Both the position numbers and the translations under genes were made by a program. From Lamellibrachia columna (Eukaryota > Annelida > Polychaeta > Sabellida > Siboglinidae): 64,000 nucleotides of DNA. Positions 42,401 to 45,360 of the stretch are shown piece after piece. The notes beneath the pieces were generated by a model. It made no database searches. It had not been told where the DNA came from and saw only the letters and a program-made list of their open reading frames with translations. The stretch is from NCBI GenBank assembly GCA_963662155.1, contig OY759266.1:11614835-11678834 (forward strand), in the 5' to 3' direction. Position 1 is the stretch's first letter; every line of letters begins with the position of its first letter.

Positions 42401-43111
42401 CTTGTCACTGCTAACGTCACAGCTTTATATATGTGGTTGGAAACATATTTGTAATTTTAAGAATTAATTAATTATAACATCATCCTTAACAGGGGTGATA
42501 GAAATCATCATATCATATTTTGCTGTTCTTACGATTGTGCATTATTTGATCACCAGGGGGCGTTGTCCAATGGAAACGCTATGAATGGTGGGGGAAATGT
42601 GCCCCGCATCGAAGCTGACCTGCTCGGGTCATCAGGTCAACAACACATCAGTCACACGCAGACAAACGTGTATGTGGATCGCACACAGGGTGGGTCGTAC
42701 GAGGCGACCTTTGGTGGTCGACCCCCGGCGATGTCATCATCAACCGTTGCAACGATGACAGACGATGACATCGGCGTGTCACGCGGAAGACGCGCTGCCC
42801 CTGCACCATTCGGGGCTATCTTGACCAGGTCGGAGGGCAACTTGGCGCAGAGGATGTATTCGTCCAGTAGTGACCTTAACGCCCCTGGTTTCGGTGGTCC
42901 GCGCGTAGTGCACACGGCGCCCCTCCGCCAGGGTGTACAGGTGTACAACGTCACACAGACGTACGGCGATGTCTCACCCCAGGGCTACGAGCACTCAGGG
43001 TGGGGTGATGGGGCAAGCTATCTGGGTGAGATCCAAGTGGGCAGTCTGGCTGTGCCGAGACAACCACCGACCTACCAGGAGAATGTCTTCACGGAGACCT
43101 ACAGGTACTGA
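914..43111 (+). CDS. Long CDH23/PCDH15-type cadherin, 3' part (37 exons)
   Basis: Calcium-dependent adhesion protein of the cell surface. I joined 37 exons by GT/AG sites and phase: 5463 nt in one open frame ending in TGA at 43109-43111. Linkers of the DxNDN type separate 13 EC repeats (first partial). They are followed by a membrane-adjacent domain (33825-35676), a transmembrane helix (38915-39039) and a cytoplasmic tail of about 280 residues. This EC plus membrane-adjacent-domain plan is known from CDH23, PCDH15 and CDHR2. With more than 11 EC repeats it is longer than PCDH15 and Cad99C, so CDH23-like is my best guess, but orthology is inferred. The gene continues to the left of the window. 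Its last exon faces the ClC-7 gene. Introns hold most of the window's repeats and transposons. Exon borders come from reading the sequence, without transcript support. Confidence 0.9.
1314..1427 (+). CDS. Cadherin exon 2: EC linker DVQDKPPRF
   Basis: Phase 0 to 0, 38 codons between GAGCAG and GTAATG. It continues YIRAY into [16 protein letters not shown], finishes the partial EC and crosses a linker in which DxNDN is changed to DVQDK, then starts the next EC with [13 protein letters not shown] fragment begins 8 nt into the following intron. Confidence 0.88.
1436..1692 (-). mobile_element. LINE 3' fragment (FADD family, copy 1)
   Basis: Reverse-strand text [15 protein letters not shown] and the tail with TGGACAAGGAAG match the fragments at 22540, 36900 and 55346. 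5'-truncated. It starts 8 nt after the exon 2 end, almost touching the donor. Confidence 0.75.
1700..2640. other. Intron, no feature recognised
   Basis: Only a 13-bp inverted repeat (GAAATGTGGGCTC at 2274-2286 and its complement at 2347-2359) stands out, perhaps a transposon remnant. Small open frames here have no recognisable content. Confidence 0.4.
2653..2731 (+). CDS. Cadherin exon 3: DxD strand of second EC
   Basis: Phase 0 to 1, 79 nt. Encodes [19 protein letters not shown] and YELVS; AVDGD is the DxD calcium motif. Acceptor CTACCAG, donor GTAAGC. Confidence 0.85.
2740..3580. other. Intron, AT-rich, nothing seen
   Basis: I see no repeat array or coding similarity. Confidence 0.4.
3585..3697 (+). 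CDS. Cadherin exon 4: second EC, DRE motif
   Basis: Phase 1 to 0, 113 nt. Encodes [26 protein letters not shown] is the DRE-type calcium motif. The donor GTACGG is followed closely by the 34-bp intronic array. Confidence 0.87.
3743..4290 (+). repeat. 34-bp tandem array in intron
   Basis: About 16 copies of a unit containing GTGTCCACCCACATCTTG and TGTCCTGCAG. Many copies end in a pyrimidine stretch plus CTGCAG or CTGTAG, which look like acceptors. Open in several frames on both strands without coding character. Confidence 0.88.
4302..4502 (+). CDS. Cadherin exon 5: linker DQNDNAPEF
   Basis: Phase 0 to 0, 67 codons, acceptor TGTTTCAG after the 34-bp array. It closes the second EC, passes a canonical linker and opens the third EC (YQVTIPEDM ... 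VTDRDQ). Confidence 0.9.
4612..4648. repeat. (TA)n microsatellite
   Basis: About 18 TA units. The surrounding 4660-5450 intron is very AT-rich and shows nothing else. Confidence 0.95.
5462..5617 (+). CDS. Cadherin exon 6: third EC
   Basis: Phase 0 to 0, 52 codons: [16 protein letters not shown] ... [16 protein letters not shown]. The donor GTGAGT lies 18 nt before the 101-bp array. Confidence 0.88.
5635..6240 (+). repeat. 101-bp tandem array after a donor
   Basis: Six near-identical copies (starts 5635, 5736, 5837, 5938, 6039, 6140). Each ends in AAAAGTGAGTTTTAG before GTTTCTCATCC. The true donor context (GTGAGT 18 nt before the same GTTTCTCATCC) suggests the unit arose from the donor region, though the match is short. 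Confidence 0.93.
6807..6971 (+). CDS. Cadherin exon 7: linker DVNDNKPVF
   Basis: Phase 0 to 0, 55 codons. Ends the third EC ([13 protein letters not shown]) and starts the fourth ([19 protein letters not shown]). Acceptor TTGCAG, donor GTGAGT. Confidence 0.92.
7127..7318 (+). repeat. 48-bp tandem array
   Basis: Four copies (starts 7127, 7175, 7223, 7271) built from GTGTCACAGACTGTCA and GTGGTGACACAA. Flanking sequence from 6972 is a degenerate form of the same motif. Confidence 0.9.
7549..7622 (+). CDS. Cadherin exon 8: fourth EC, ATDTDSG
   Basis: Phase 0 to 2, 74 nt. Encodes the DxD motif ATDTDSG and [11 protein letters not shown]. The last Lys codon is split with exon 9. Confidence 0.88.
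7906..8047. repeat. TA/TG microsatellite
   Basis: Long TA run with TG interruptions. Open frames of Tyr-Ile repeats here are artefacts. Confidence 0.95.
8413..8531. repeat. (ACGC)n microsatellite with CA tail
   Basis: About 25 ACGC tetramers followed by CA dinucleotides. Confidence 0.95.
8675..8942 (+). CDS. Cadherin exon 9: fourth EC and linker DENDNSP
   Basis: Phase 2 to 0, 268 nt. [30 protein letters not shown] and [13 protein letters not shown]. Two cysteines (ADC and GNC) lie 11 residues apart in this EC and could pair. Donor GTGGGC. Confidence 0.93.
9092..9190. mobile_element. Possible hAT-like terminal fragment
   Basis: CAGGGTTCCTATGTTGCCTGG followed by CCTGGAAA repeats resembles the ends of common hAT MITEs. 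No second end or target duplication found. Confidence 0.25.
9509..9666 (+). CDS. Cadherin exon 10: fifth EC
   Basis: Phase 0 to 2, 158 nt. [32 protein letters not shown]. The donor GTAAGT splits a Tyr codon; reading through it meets TAG at once, which supports the splice. Confidence 0.9.
9680..10096. other. Intron, pyrimidine-rich stretch
   Basis: 9720-9990 is rich in CT with many TTCC and TCTTC words. No repeat unit and no coding content seen. Confidence 0.4.
10097..10139 (+). repeat. 43-bp dispersed segment, copy 1
   Basis: TTTAATTTTGTGGATTTGC... recurs at 11285-11327 in the same orientation, on the other side of the piggyBac MITE and exon 11. Probably fragments of one interspersed repeat. 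Confidence 0.7.
10204..10803. mobile_element. piggyBac-type MITE, 600 bp
   Basis: Ends read CCCATTAGACCCC and, inverted, CCCATTAGGCCCC, one mismatch apart. Both sides carry TTAA (10200-10203 and 10804-10807), the obligatory piggyBac target. No transposase frame inside, so non-autonomous. It sits in the intron between cadherin exons 10 and 11. Confidence 0.87.
11126..11195 (+). CDS. Cadherin exon 11: end of fifth EC
   Basis: Phase 2 to 0, 70 nt. [20 protein letters not shown], the last two strands of the EC. The intron before it holds the 600-bp piggyBac MITE. Confidence 0.86.
11285..11327 (+). repeat. 43-bp dispersed segment, copy 2
   Basis: Near-identical to 10097-10139. A CA/CACG-rich microsatellite lies downstream at 11516-11578. 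Confidence 0.7.
11926..12001 (+). CDS. Cadherin exon 12: linker DVNDHPPVF
   Basis: Phase 0 to 1, 76 nt. Linker followed by [11 protein letters not shown], the first strand of the sixth EC. Acceptor TTACAG, donor GTATGT. Confidence 0.88.
12282..12480 (+). mobile_element. LINE tail scrap between TA microsatellites
   Basis: 12356-12435 encodes [20 protein letters not shown] followed by a stop and an ATGATGATG tail, like the very C-terminus and 3' end of many invertebrate LINEs. TA runs at 12282-12346 and 12441-12475 flank it. Confidence 0.6.
12583..12666. repeat. TA/ATC microsatellite
   Basis: TA runs broken by CAT, giving imperfect palindromes. Confidence 0.9.
12926..13110 (+). CDS. Cadherin exon 13: sixth EC
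   Basis: Phase 1 to 0, 185 nt. [40 protein letters not shown]. The following 4.7-kb intron contains the CR1-like LINE. Confidence 0.92.
13466..14450 (-). pseudogene. LINE ORF part 3: RT palm and C-terminus
   Basis: Third frame: [34 protein letters not shown] and the catalytic box FADDS (Phe for the more usual Tyr). Then [20 protein letters not shown] and the usual CR1-like C-terminal region to a stop at 13466. The joint with part 2 fits loss of two bases in an AGAG run. Confidence 0.86.
14397..15540 (-). pseudogene. LINE ORF part 2: linker and first half of RT
   Basis: Opens in a new frame right after the C run ([13 protein letters not shown]...) and continues through [19 protein letters not shown] and [20 protein letters not shown] to RT motif [13 protein letters not shown]. 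It runs out of frame after [12 protein letters not shown]. Confidence 0.85.
15544..16767 (-). pseudogene. LINE ORF part 1: 2A-like motif and endonuclease
   Basis: 407 codons from an ATG at 16767. A hydrophobic stretch [13 protein letters not shown] precedes [11 protein letters not shown], close to the DxExNPGP 2A consensus but with His at the Glu position. The endonuclease follows: [43 protein letters not shown]. The frame ends after PPPPSL because a run of eight C (15556-15563 region) is one base too long for the next part. Confidence 0.87.
17396..17573 (+). repeat. Dispersed repeat family A, copy 1
   Basis: Contains AAATCAGGATCATTGATGT, AATATGTGCAGTC and TTAAATAAAAGAATTCA. Related copies at 18730, 23324, 31090 and 43272. 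Probably a transposon-derived interspersed repeat; class not recognised. Confidence 0.75.
17734..17806 (+). repeat. 23-bp unit, three copies, at an acceptor
   Basis: TTCCTGTTATACGCGCCCTG-type unit repeated directly before the exon 14 acceptor, forming its pyrimidine tract. Confidence 0.85.
17813..17939 (+). CDS. Cadherin exon 14: linker DVNNKNPYF
   Basis: Phase 0 to 1, 127 nt. [20 protein letters not shown] then a linker with DVNNK in place of DxNDN. The acceptor follows three 23-bp copies of a pyrimidine-rich unit. The donor GTGAGT at 17940 runs almost directly into the 18-bp array. Two copies of a dispersed repeat flank exon plus array. Confidence 0.87.
17949..18719 (+). repeat. 18-bp tandem array, about 42 copies
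   Basis: Unit ACCGGTAGAGGTTCCTCC. It begins about 10 nt after the exon 14 donor. As 18 is a multiple of three, it is open in several frames on both strands (STGRGS, PVEEPL, YRWRNL), none of them a gene. Much more GC-rich than the neighbourhood and very homogeneous. Confidence 0.95.
18730..19010 (+). repeat. Dispersed repeat family A, copy 2
   Basis: The fullest copy, in the same orientation as copy 1. The two flank exon 14 and the 18-bp array. Confidence 0.75.
19043..19268 (+). repeat. 57-bp tandem repeat, four copies
   Basis: Unit contains GTAAGAAGTTGAGATATGTG and GGATGATGCACTAAGA. Starts near 19043, 19101, 19157 and 19214. Confidence 0.88.
19412..19554 (+). CDS. Cadherin exon 15: seventh EC, first half
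   Basis: Phase 1 to 0, 143 nt. [20 protein letters not shown] ... [20 protein letters not shown]. Acceptor GTCCCAG, donor GTGGGT. Confidence 0.87.
20100..20540 (+). repeat. Dispersed repeat family B, copy 1
   Basis: AATGTGGACATTTGACGTAA, TACATAACTCAAAACAATAG and later CATAACCTCTTGC align with 51290-51780 in the same orientation. Class unknown. Confidence 0.75.
20588..20720 (+). CDS. Cadherin exon 16: seventh EC, second half
   Basis: Phase 0 to 1, 133 nt. [20 protein letters not shown]; an Asn-Arg-Asp replaces the usual DRE or DYE motif. Ends in [12 protein letters not shown]. Confidence 0.88.
21298..21838 (+). repeat. 92-bp tandem array before an acceptor
   Basis: Six copies (21298, 21390, 21482, 21574, 21667, 21760) with GGCATGTGAAATCACCATTG and CCATAACGTACCTTGTGAG. 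Ends about 25 nt before the exon 17 acceptor. Confidence 0.93.
21864..22082 (+). CDS. Cadherin exon 17: linker EVNDKAPEF
   Basis: Phase 1 to 1, 219 nt. Linker, then [19 protein letters not shown] and [10 protein letters not shown] of the eighth EC. The 92-bp array lies just upstream of the acceptor. Confidence 0.9.
22540..22935 (-). mobile_element. LINE 3' fragment (FADD family, copy 2)
   Basis: Reverse strand: [20 protein letters not shown], then [17 protein letters not shown]. 5'-truncated; same family as 1436, 36900 and 55346. Confidence 0.82.
23049..23206 (+). CDS. Cadherin exon 18: eighth EC and linker NINDENPTF
   Basis: Phase 1 to 0, 158 nt. [20 protein letters not shown], then the linker. 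Donor GTATGT. Confidence 0.92.
23324..23490 (+). repeat. Dispersed repeat family A, copy 3 (diverged)
   Basis: GAATCAGGTTTGTTGATGTTC and the following GATTGTTAGATC segment match copy 2 with gaps. Confidence 0.6.
23541..23690 (+). CDS. Cadherin exon 19: ninth EC, first half
   Basis: Phase 0 to 0, 50 codons. [20 protein letters not shown] and [10 protein letters not shown]. The donor GTAAGT precedes the 40-bp array. Confidence 0.92.
23745..24654 (+). repeat. 40-bp tandem array made of an acceptor plus exon start
   Basis: About 22 copies of a 40-bp unit: 26 nt of exon 20 (GGTATGATCCGTGTGGCTGA...) and 14 nt of intron ending TGTTTCAG. It fills the intron between exons 19 and 20; the final copy is the true exon start at 24615. 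Confidence 0.95.
24615..24737 (+). CDS. Cadherin exon 20: ninth EC, VLDRETT
   Basis: Phase 0 to 0, 41 codons: [16 protein letters not shown] and [19 protein letters not shown]. Its first 26 nt are the exon-derived part of the 40-bp array that fills the intron before it. The last acceptor copy (ending 24614) is chosen because only it leads into unique sequence. Confidence 0.86.
25225..25577 (-). mobile_element. piggyBac-like element, 5' end with transposase N-terminus
   Basis: On the reverse strand a TTAA (25578-25581) is followed by CCTCTTAAACCCGGGACCCC and then by an ATG at 25365. The frame [20 protein letters not shown] continues with an acidic [15 protein letters not shown] run, typical of piggyBac transposase starts. 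It stops soon after NVEYWRV, so the copy is truncated. A perfect palindrome CCCCGAAATTTCGGGG lies at 25546-25561. Confidence 0.6.
25622..25936 (+). mobile_element. SINE-like interspersed repeat, copy 1
   Basis: Begins with a tRNA-like head (GCAGTGGGGCGGTTAGAATG), present twice by a 29-bp duplication. The body is shared, inverted, with 43456-43765. The reverse strand has an open frame ([20 protein letters not shown]) that I read as incidental. Confidence 0.6.
25951..26131 (+). CDS. Cadherin exon 21: linker [10 protein letters not shown]
   Basis: Phase 0 to 1, 181 nt. Linker, then [20 protein letters not shown] with an acidic run GDDDDIG in the DxD position of the tenth EC. Confidence 0.9.
26457..26690 (+). 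repeat. Degenerate repeats with TGACCTCCCTAG
   Basis: Three to four diverged copies of a unit with GGGAGTGACCTCCCTAG and GTTATCAC or GTTGTCAC, just before exon 22. Confidence 0.55.
26717..26934 (+). CDS. Cadherin exon 22: tenth EC, non-canonical linker
   Basis: Phase 1 to 0, 218 nt. [33 protein letters not shown], then EGNNAAPIW in place of DxNDNxPxF. Donor GTCAGT is weaker than average. Confidence 0.87.
26940..27890. other. Intron, AT-rich, nothing recognised
   Basis: Contains AATAAA words and short A/T runs only. No array or coding similarity seen. Confidence 0.4.
27893..28087 (+). CDS. Cadherin exon 23: eleventh EC
   Basis: Phase 0 to 0, 65 codons. [40 protein letters not shown]. Canonical DxD and DRE motifs. 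Donor GTAAGT. Confidence 0.93.
28679..28992 (+). repeat. 78-bp tandem array before an acceptor
   Basis: Four copies with CCCATCCATGCATTCATGC at 28721, 28799, 28877 and 28955. CA- and CCCACC-rich. It ends about 30 nt before exon 24. Confidence 0.93.
29025..29135 (+). CDS. Cadherin exon 24: linker DVNDNDPQF
   Basis: Phase 0 to 0, 37 codons. [20 protein letters not shown], then a canonical linker. The 78-bp array lies just upstream of the acceptor; donor GTCAGT. Confidence 0.9.
29591..29717 (+). CDS. Cadherin exon 25: twelfth EC, first half
   Basis: Phase 0 to 1, 127 nt. Starts with Asn-Cys-Cys, then [20 protein letters not shown] and DEDVGKH. Donor GTAGGC. Confidence 0.87.
29725..30745 (-). 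mobile_element. Degenerate LINE with endonuclease and C-terminal pieces
   Basis: Reverse strand, high to low coordinate: [20 protein letters not shown] and NKCDIFCLQ (endonuclease start), then [15 protein letters not shown] (endonuclease core, about 30390-30290), a 31-bp array, and finally [10 protein letters not shown] and [17 protein letters not shown], the C-terminal cysteine motif of jockey/RTE-like LINEs. The reverse transcriptase is missing. A different family from the 13.4-kb element. Confidence 0.78.
30058..30240 (+). repeat. 31-bp tandem array inside the degenerate LINE
   Basis: Six copies of CAGCTGTGTGGTTTACC plus CCAGGGGCTTAA, at the place where the LINE's reverse transcriptase is lost. 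Confidence 0.92.
31090..31350 (+). repeat. Dispersed repeat family A, copy 4 (diverged)
   Basis: Shares the part with GATGATTTCCTTGAAACTAA and GAGCTAACATG with copy 2. Confidence 0.5.
31548..31793 (+). CDS. Cadherin exon 26: twelfth EC with Cys insertion
   Basis: Phase 1 to 1, 246 nt. [20 protein letters not shown] and YHLYIRA, then an extra loop ending in NCKCSDPS, and the linker DGNSTKPVF, which lacks calcium ligands. Acceptor TCTGCAG, donor GTAAGT. Confidence 0.91.
32157..32425 (+). CDS. Cadherin exon 27: last EC repeat
   Basis: Phase 1 to 0, 269 nt. [20 protein letters not shown] through GFSAAELR. It has no DxD or DRE motif and no DxNDN at its end, as expected for the repeat that abuts a membrane-adjacent domain. 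Confidence 0.88.
32577..32668. repeat. GT/GCGT and TA microsatellites
   Basis: GTGTGTGCGTGCATGCGTGCG followed by a TA run. Confidence 0.93.
32690..33320. other. Intron, nothing recognised
   Basis: Slightly GC-richer than its surroundings, with an 83-codon open frame of no recognisable family. Could be part of an unknown interspersed element. Confidence 0.35.
33326..33417 (+). repeat. 45-bp direct duplication
   Basis: AGTTCACAGTGGCGCCACAC starts at 33326 and 33371. Confidence 0.9.
33514..33643. repeat. Perfect 26-bp inverted repeat around a TA run
   Basis: Arms 33514-33539 and 33618-33643 are exact reverse complements (core GGGAAAAACATGG). The loop is TA microsatellite. TA and CA runs continue to 33700. 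Confidence 0.95.
33825..33913 (+). CDS. Cadherin exon 28: membrane-adjacent domain, part 1
   Basis: Phase 0 to 2, 89 nt. [20 protein letters not shown] followed by a helix-like segment KRDLPQII. This resembles the first strand and helix of the ferredoxin-like membrane-adjacent domain of CDH23/PCDH15; the match is by recall. Confidence 0.82.
34340..34616 (+). repeat. 25/31-bp array resembling an acceptor plus exon start
   Basis: CAGACTGATATC-type copies every 25 then 31 bp (for example 34453, 34484, 34515, 34546, 34577). They lead up to the true acceptor and exon start CCAG/GCTGATATC at 34608. More diverged than the other exon-spanning arrays. Confidence 0.8.
34608..34697 (+). CDS. Cadherin exon 29: membrane-adjacent domain, part 2
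   Basis: Phase 2 to 2, 90 nt. [20 protein letters not shown] and GANIVDVT. The upstream 31-bp array carries copies resembling its acceptor and first nine bases. Donor GTAAGC is followed by short repeats that also contain GGTAAGCTC. Confidence 0.82.
34800..35298 (+). repeat. 60-bp tandem array
   Basis: Eight copies with TTAAATGGTACATATGCTAC and GTGTGTATACACATTACAC. Open in two frames ([16 protein letters not shown]) as a by-product. Confidence 0.95.
35553..35676 (+). CDS. Cadherin exon 30: membrane-adjacent domain, part 3
   Basis: Phase 2 to 0, 124 nt. [20 protein letters not shown] and [16 protein letters not shown]: the closing strand and helix before the membrane. Acceptor TGTGCAG, donor GTAAGT. 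Confidence 0.87.
36085..36818 (+). repeat. 29-bp tandem array, about 25 copies
   Basis: Unit TTCTGATTCACTCAGGTGG plus TGCTTTTTAA; each copy includes CACTCAGG. Lies in the 3.2-kb intron before the transmembrane exon. Confidence 0.95.
36900..37708 (+). mobile_element. LINE 3' fragment (FADD family, copy 3)
   Basis: Forward strand: [20 protein letters not shown], then after a frameshift [60 protein letters not shown] and the same 3' end as the other copies. C-terminal half only. Confidence 0.88.
37705..37830. repeat. Cluster of ATGACT palindromes
   Basis: Several copies of GTCATTnCGnnAAATGACTG in both directions, including the palindrome CATTTCATGAAATG. Probably the end of an unknown transposon. 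Confidence 0.55.
38211..38976 (+). repeat. 76/78-bp array of the transmembrane exon's acceptor and start
   Basis: Ten copies starting at 38225, 38301, 38377, 38455, 38533, 38609, 38685, 38763, 38839 and 38915. Each has 62 nt of exon 31 and 14 or 16 nt ending in GTTGTAG. Only the last continues into the rest of the helix. Confidence 0.97.
38915..39039 (+). CDS. Cadherin exon 31: transmembrane helix
   Basis: Phase 0 to 2, 125 nt. [20 protein letters not shown] runs into a leucine-rich helix that ends in CCCCFCCAG, a likely palmitoylation site. Its first 62 nt and the 14-nt acceptor are tandemly copied nine times upstream (38225-38914). The last copy is the only one that continues into the rest of the helix and a good donor (GTAAGT). 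Confidence 0.9.
39187..39545. repeat. TA microsatellites and a TA-rich palindrome
   Basis: TA runs at 39187-39266 and 39398-39422. Around 39420-39520 the word CATCTTTGTGTATATAA and its complement form a cruciform-prone stretch. Confidence 0.85.
39866..39885 (+). CDS. Cadherin microexon 32 (20 nt)
   Basis: Phase 2 to 1. Encodes WYRRDIY at the inner face of the membrane. Acceptor TTCCTGTAG, donor GTAAGT. Called because the phases and the positively charged juxtamembrane sequence fit. Confidence 0.78.
40005..40090. repeat. GT/GC-rich microsatellite
   Basis: GTGTGCGTGTG-type repeats with GAGCGAGC and GCATGCGTGCG. Confidence 0.85.
40355..40388 (+). CDS. Cadherin microexon 33 (34 nt)
   Basis: Phase 1 to 2. 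Encodes [11 protein letters not shown]. Acceptor CCCTTCCAG, donor GTAAGT. Exons 32 and 33 together are 54 nt, so they could be skipped together in frame. Confidence 0.77.
40667..40687 (+). CDS. Cadherin microexon 34 (21 nt)
   Basis: Phase 2 to 2. Encodes KMNPLFY. Acceptor TTTGTAG, donor GTAAGT. Symmetric and a multiple of three, so a possible cassette exon. Confidence 0.75.
41006..41030 (+). CDS. Cadherin microexon 35 (25 nt)
   Basis: Phase 2 to 0. Encodes LKQKFYDTQ. Acceptor TTTTTCAG, donor GTAGGT. Confidence 0.77.
41449..41634 (+). CDS. Cadherin exon 36: cytoplasmic tail
   Basis: Phase 0 to 0, 62 codons. [20 protein letters not shown] ... [17 protein letters not shown]. Acidic and polar with no domain I recognise. 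Donor GTATGT is followed by a GTCACCCAC-type array. Confidence 0.88.
41645..42120 (+). repeat. About 55-bp imperfect array after a donor
   Basis: GTCAATTGTGTATCACCCTC, GTGTCAACCACGTGTCACCC and ACATGTTACCCACTT in six or so copies of uneven length, starting about 10 nt after the exon 36 donor. The open frames on the + strand (SPTCYPLVN) are not coding. Confidence 0.9.
42557..43111 (+). CDS. Cadherin exon 37: C-terminal tail and stop
   Basis: Phase 0 to stop, 184 codons plus TGA. A low-complexity, Gly/Ser/Arg-rich tail: [20 protein letters not shown], a serine cluster MYSSSSDLN, tyrosine-rich [11 protein letters not shown], ending VFTETYRY. No clear PDZ ligand of the usual S/T-x-hydrophobic kind at the end. 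GC-richer than the introns. Its complement also has a 100-codon open frame, which I treat as a shadow. Confidence 0.92.
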   Translation, partial: GALSNGNAMNGGGNVPRIEADLLGSSGQQHISHTQTNVYVDRTQGGSYEATFGGRPPAMSSSTVATMTDDDIGVSRGRRAAPAPFGAILTRSEGNLAQRMYSSSSDLNAPGFGGPRVVHTAPLRQGVQVYNVTQTYGDVSPQGYEHSGWGDGASYLGEIQVGSLAVPRQPPTYQENVFTETYRY

Positions 43112-43271
43112 GGGGCGATGACTACAGAGAGGAGCCACACAACGTAAATATATGAGGATACTCAAACCCAGTTCATTCCTATTTAGGATATTCTTGCCAG
43201 ACCAGTTGTCCGTGGATGTCGTTGTGCCAGCTGGTTTAATGTAGCTTCTAAAGCTGCCTCCACAAGTTATT

Positions 43272-43445
43272 TAGCTCGTTGTGAATCGGGTTTGTTGATG
43301 TTCAGGTCTGTAGTGTGTGAATAGTTTATGCAATATGCACAGTCGGTTTAATAAAAGAGTGCATATGTTTGTTGCAAACATCAAAACAAGAGATGTGGAT
43401 CAATAGATCGGGTAACTTACGAAATTGTGAATAACCTTATATTAT
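43272..43445 (+). repeat. Dispersed repeat family A, copy 5
   Basis: GAATCGGGTTTGTTGATGTTC and CAGTCGGTTTAATAAAAGAG match copies 1 and 2. It lies 160 nt past the cadherin stop, so it may be in the 3'UTR and could supply an AATAAA. Confidence 0.7.
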
Positions 43446-43455
43446 AGCACATAAA

Positions 43456-43765
43456 GGTAAAAACGTAAGTTCTTATAAAGCATGGTATCCAGTCCTTGGG
43501 ACTGCTCAAAGCACATTACACTTCAGCCCCTAGCAGACCTGTTCATTCCAACACCAACTCGAGTTCTCTGGGAAGCATTCAGCCATGCTGCAAATACTAT
43601 ATGAAGACTTTTCATTCATATACCTGTAGATCCACCACTGTCTATAGCCGGGTACTCATTTATGCAGCTGAGTGAACTGTGGCAATGTTTGCCCAAGCTT
43701 CGAAATGGCAGCAGGTGAATTCACACCCTGGTTCTCTTGATTGAGATGTTCTCAAAGTTTGCAAC
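43456..43765 (-). mobile_element. SINE-like interspersed repeat, copy 2 (inverted)
   Basis: GGACTGCTCAAAGCACATTA and GGTACTCATTTATGCAGCTG match the complement of 25622-25936. The tRNA-like end is degraded. Confidence 0.6.
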
Positions 43766-43769
43766 CTTA

Positions 43770-45280
43770 TAAACTATGATCGGAATAAACGATGTTTGGG
43801 GGAAAATACATTGATGTATGGCATTAAACGAAACATCTGTTAGGCCCCCACCCCAGTAAAACCAATTTTGTGTAGTGTCACACTTTGATGTTTTGAGATC
43901 ATATCTTACCAGTAATAGGATTTTATATTACAATCTACTCTTTATTTAGGTGATGTTGACAGTTTCACTTCAGCATTGCCAGGTATGTTTATTTTAAGGT
44001 GGCGGTTATTGTAAATAAATGATACTGTGTTGTGGCATAGGTGCTATTGTAAATGATATAGGTGCAGGTGTTTTGTTTTATCATATCATTCCACTGCGAC
44101 ATTCCATGGCTTGCTGCGTTAACACAATCGTTATAAGGCATTCCTTGGCCTTCTGTGTTAACACACATGCCACTAAGATACTGGAGATTGGCATTTGGAT
44201 TATGAAAATCTCATAAAATTGTGAATAGTCTGAAGAGAACAATAATGTATACTTTATTTATATATACATGGAAGTAATCAATATGTCAAGGCTTGTTTAT
44301 TCAGTAATTGGCATTTATGGGTTTAATCTGCATTTTAACATTGCCATATATGAATGTAGTTCTGTCTATTTCAATGTGTCATTATTAATGATGTGTAGGG
44401 GGTATTTAAATTTACAAAGTCTGATCATTTTTTTTCATAAAATCATGCTATATCTGTTCTGTAAACCTCAATTTTGTAAAACAATTTAATCATTATCTGT
44501 TTATAGGCATAAATTTTGCCATTCAACTTGCCATCTAAATAACTCAAATTGAATAAAAAAATTGGTTCATTAAAAAACATTTGGGAAGACAAGACAGAAT
44601 AAATGCAGATTTATGGTCTATATTATATAACACAACTTTACAATAAACGATCAGATTTTGCATCTTTAAATTGTCTAGTGATAAAGAAATGGAAGTACAG
44701 TGTATATTTGTCATCGGTGATAACCATAACAATTGAATATTTTACCAGCTCTGTAGCATTTCACAGTGAGTTTCTCCATAATTGTGGCTAACGTCTGTAA
44801 GCCACCAGAGCTTTATATGAATTCTTTTTTTTTTTTACAAATTTAACTGTAGAAGAATTTAGATTATTTTCACCACTACAACTTTCCCATTAAAAATGTA
44901 TAAAATCAAGAAATTTAGCTCTACTTTTAGCAGGTTTTTCTCCTGTTCATTTTTCCAGTAAGACATTTTTGGTGATGGGTGTATATTGAATACAGTGTTC
45001 AGTATATTTAAAATAAAATTATTTACTTATACATGCTCAACTGAAGACTTAATATGCAAAGCTTGTTTGTTTTTGACTGAGAATATAGAAGGGTTAGATA
45101 TACGCATGGTTACTCCTTTGGGGAGTCTAGGGTATGATGCTGGGGTACTTTGTAACCCATACGGTGTTAAACATGTACAAACTGAGAACAAACTAATGAT
45201 GTGCAACTGTAGCGGTGTATAATCGTTTTTTAAACATTTTTATATTTTGTAAACATACAGGTTTTGTACTTGGAACAAAG
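43770..45280. other. Probable cadherin 3'UTR or intergenic, AT-rich
   Basis: No gene or repeat array recognised; short open frames only. Confidence 0.4.
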
Positions 45281-45288
45281 GCATCGCT

Positions 45289-45294
45289 AATAAA
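45289..45294 (+). terminator. Candidate cadherin poly(A) signal
   Basis: AATAAA followed by GTGACCTAATGCAG. Earlier AATAAA words occur at about 43351, 43787 and 44550, so the true site is open. Confidence 0.25.
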
Positions 45295-45330
45295 GTGACC
45301 TAATGCAGACAACACATTCCAAGTCTTGTG

Positions 45331-45336
45331 TTTATT
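45331..45336 (-). terminator. Candidate ClC-7 poly(A) signal (distal)
   Basis: AATAAA on the reverse strand, 37 bp past the + strand signal. It would imply a 3-kb 3'UTR. A nearer alternative is at 47326-47331. Confidence 0.2.
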
Positions 45337-45360
45337 ACAACACAACAGGGAGGAGGCAAT

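Noticed and set aside
42652..42954. 100-codon frame on the - strand over exon 37
   Set aside because: Shadow of the real exon on the other strand, with no splice or family support.
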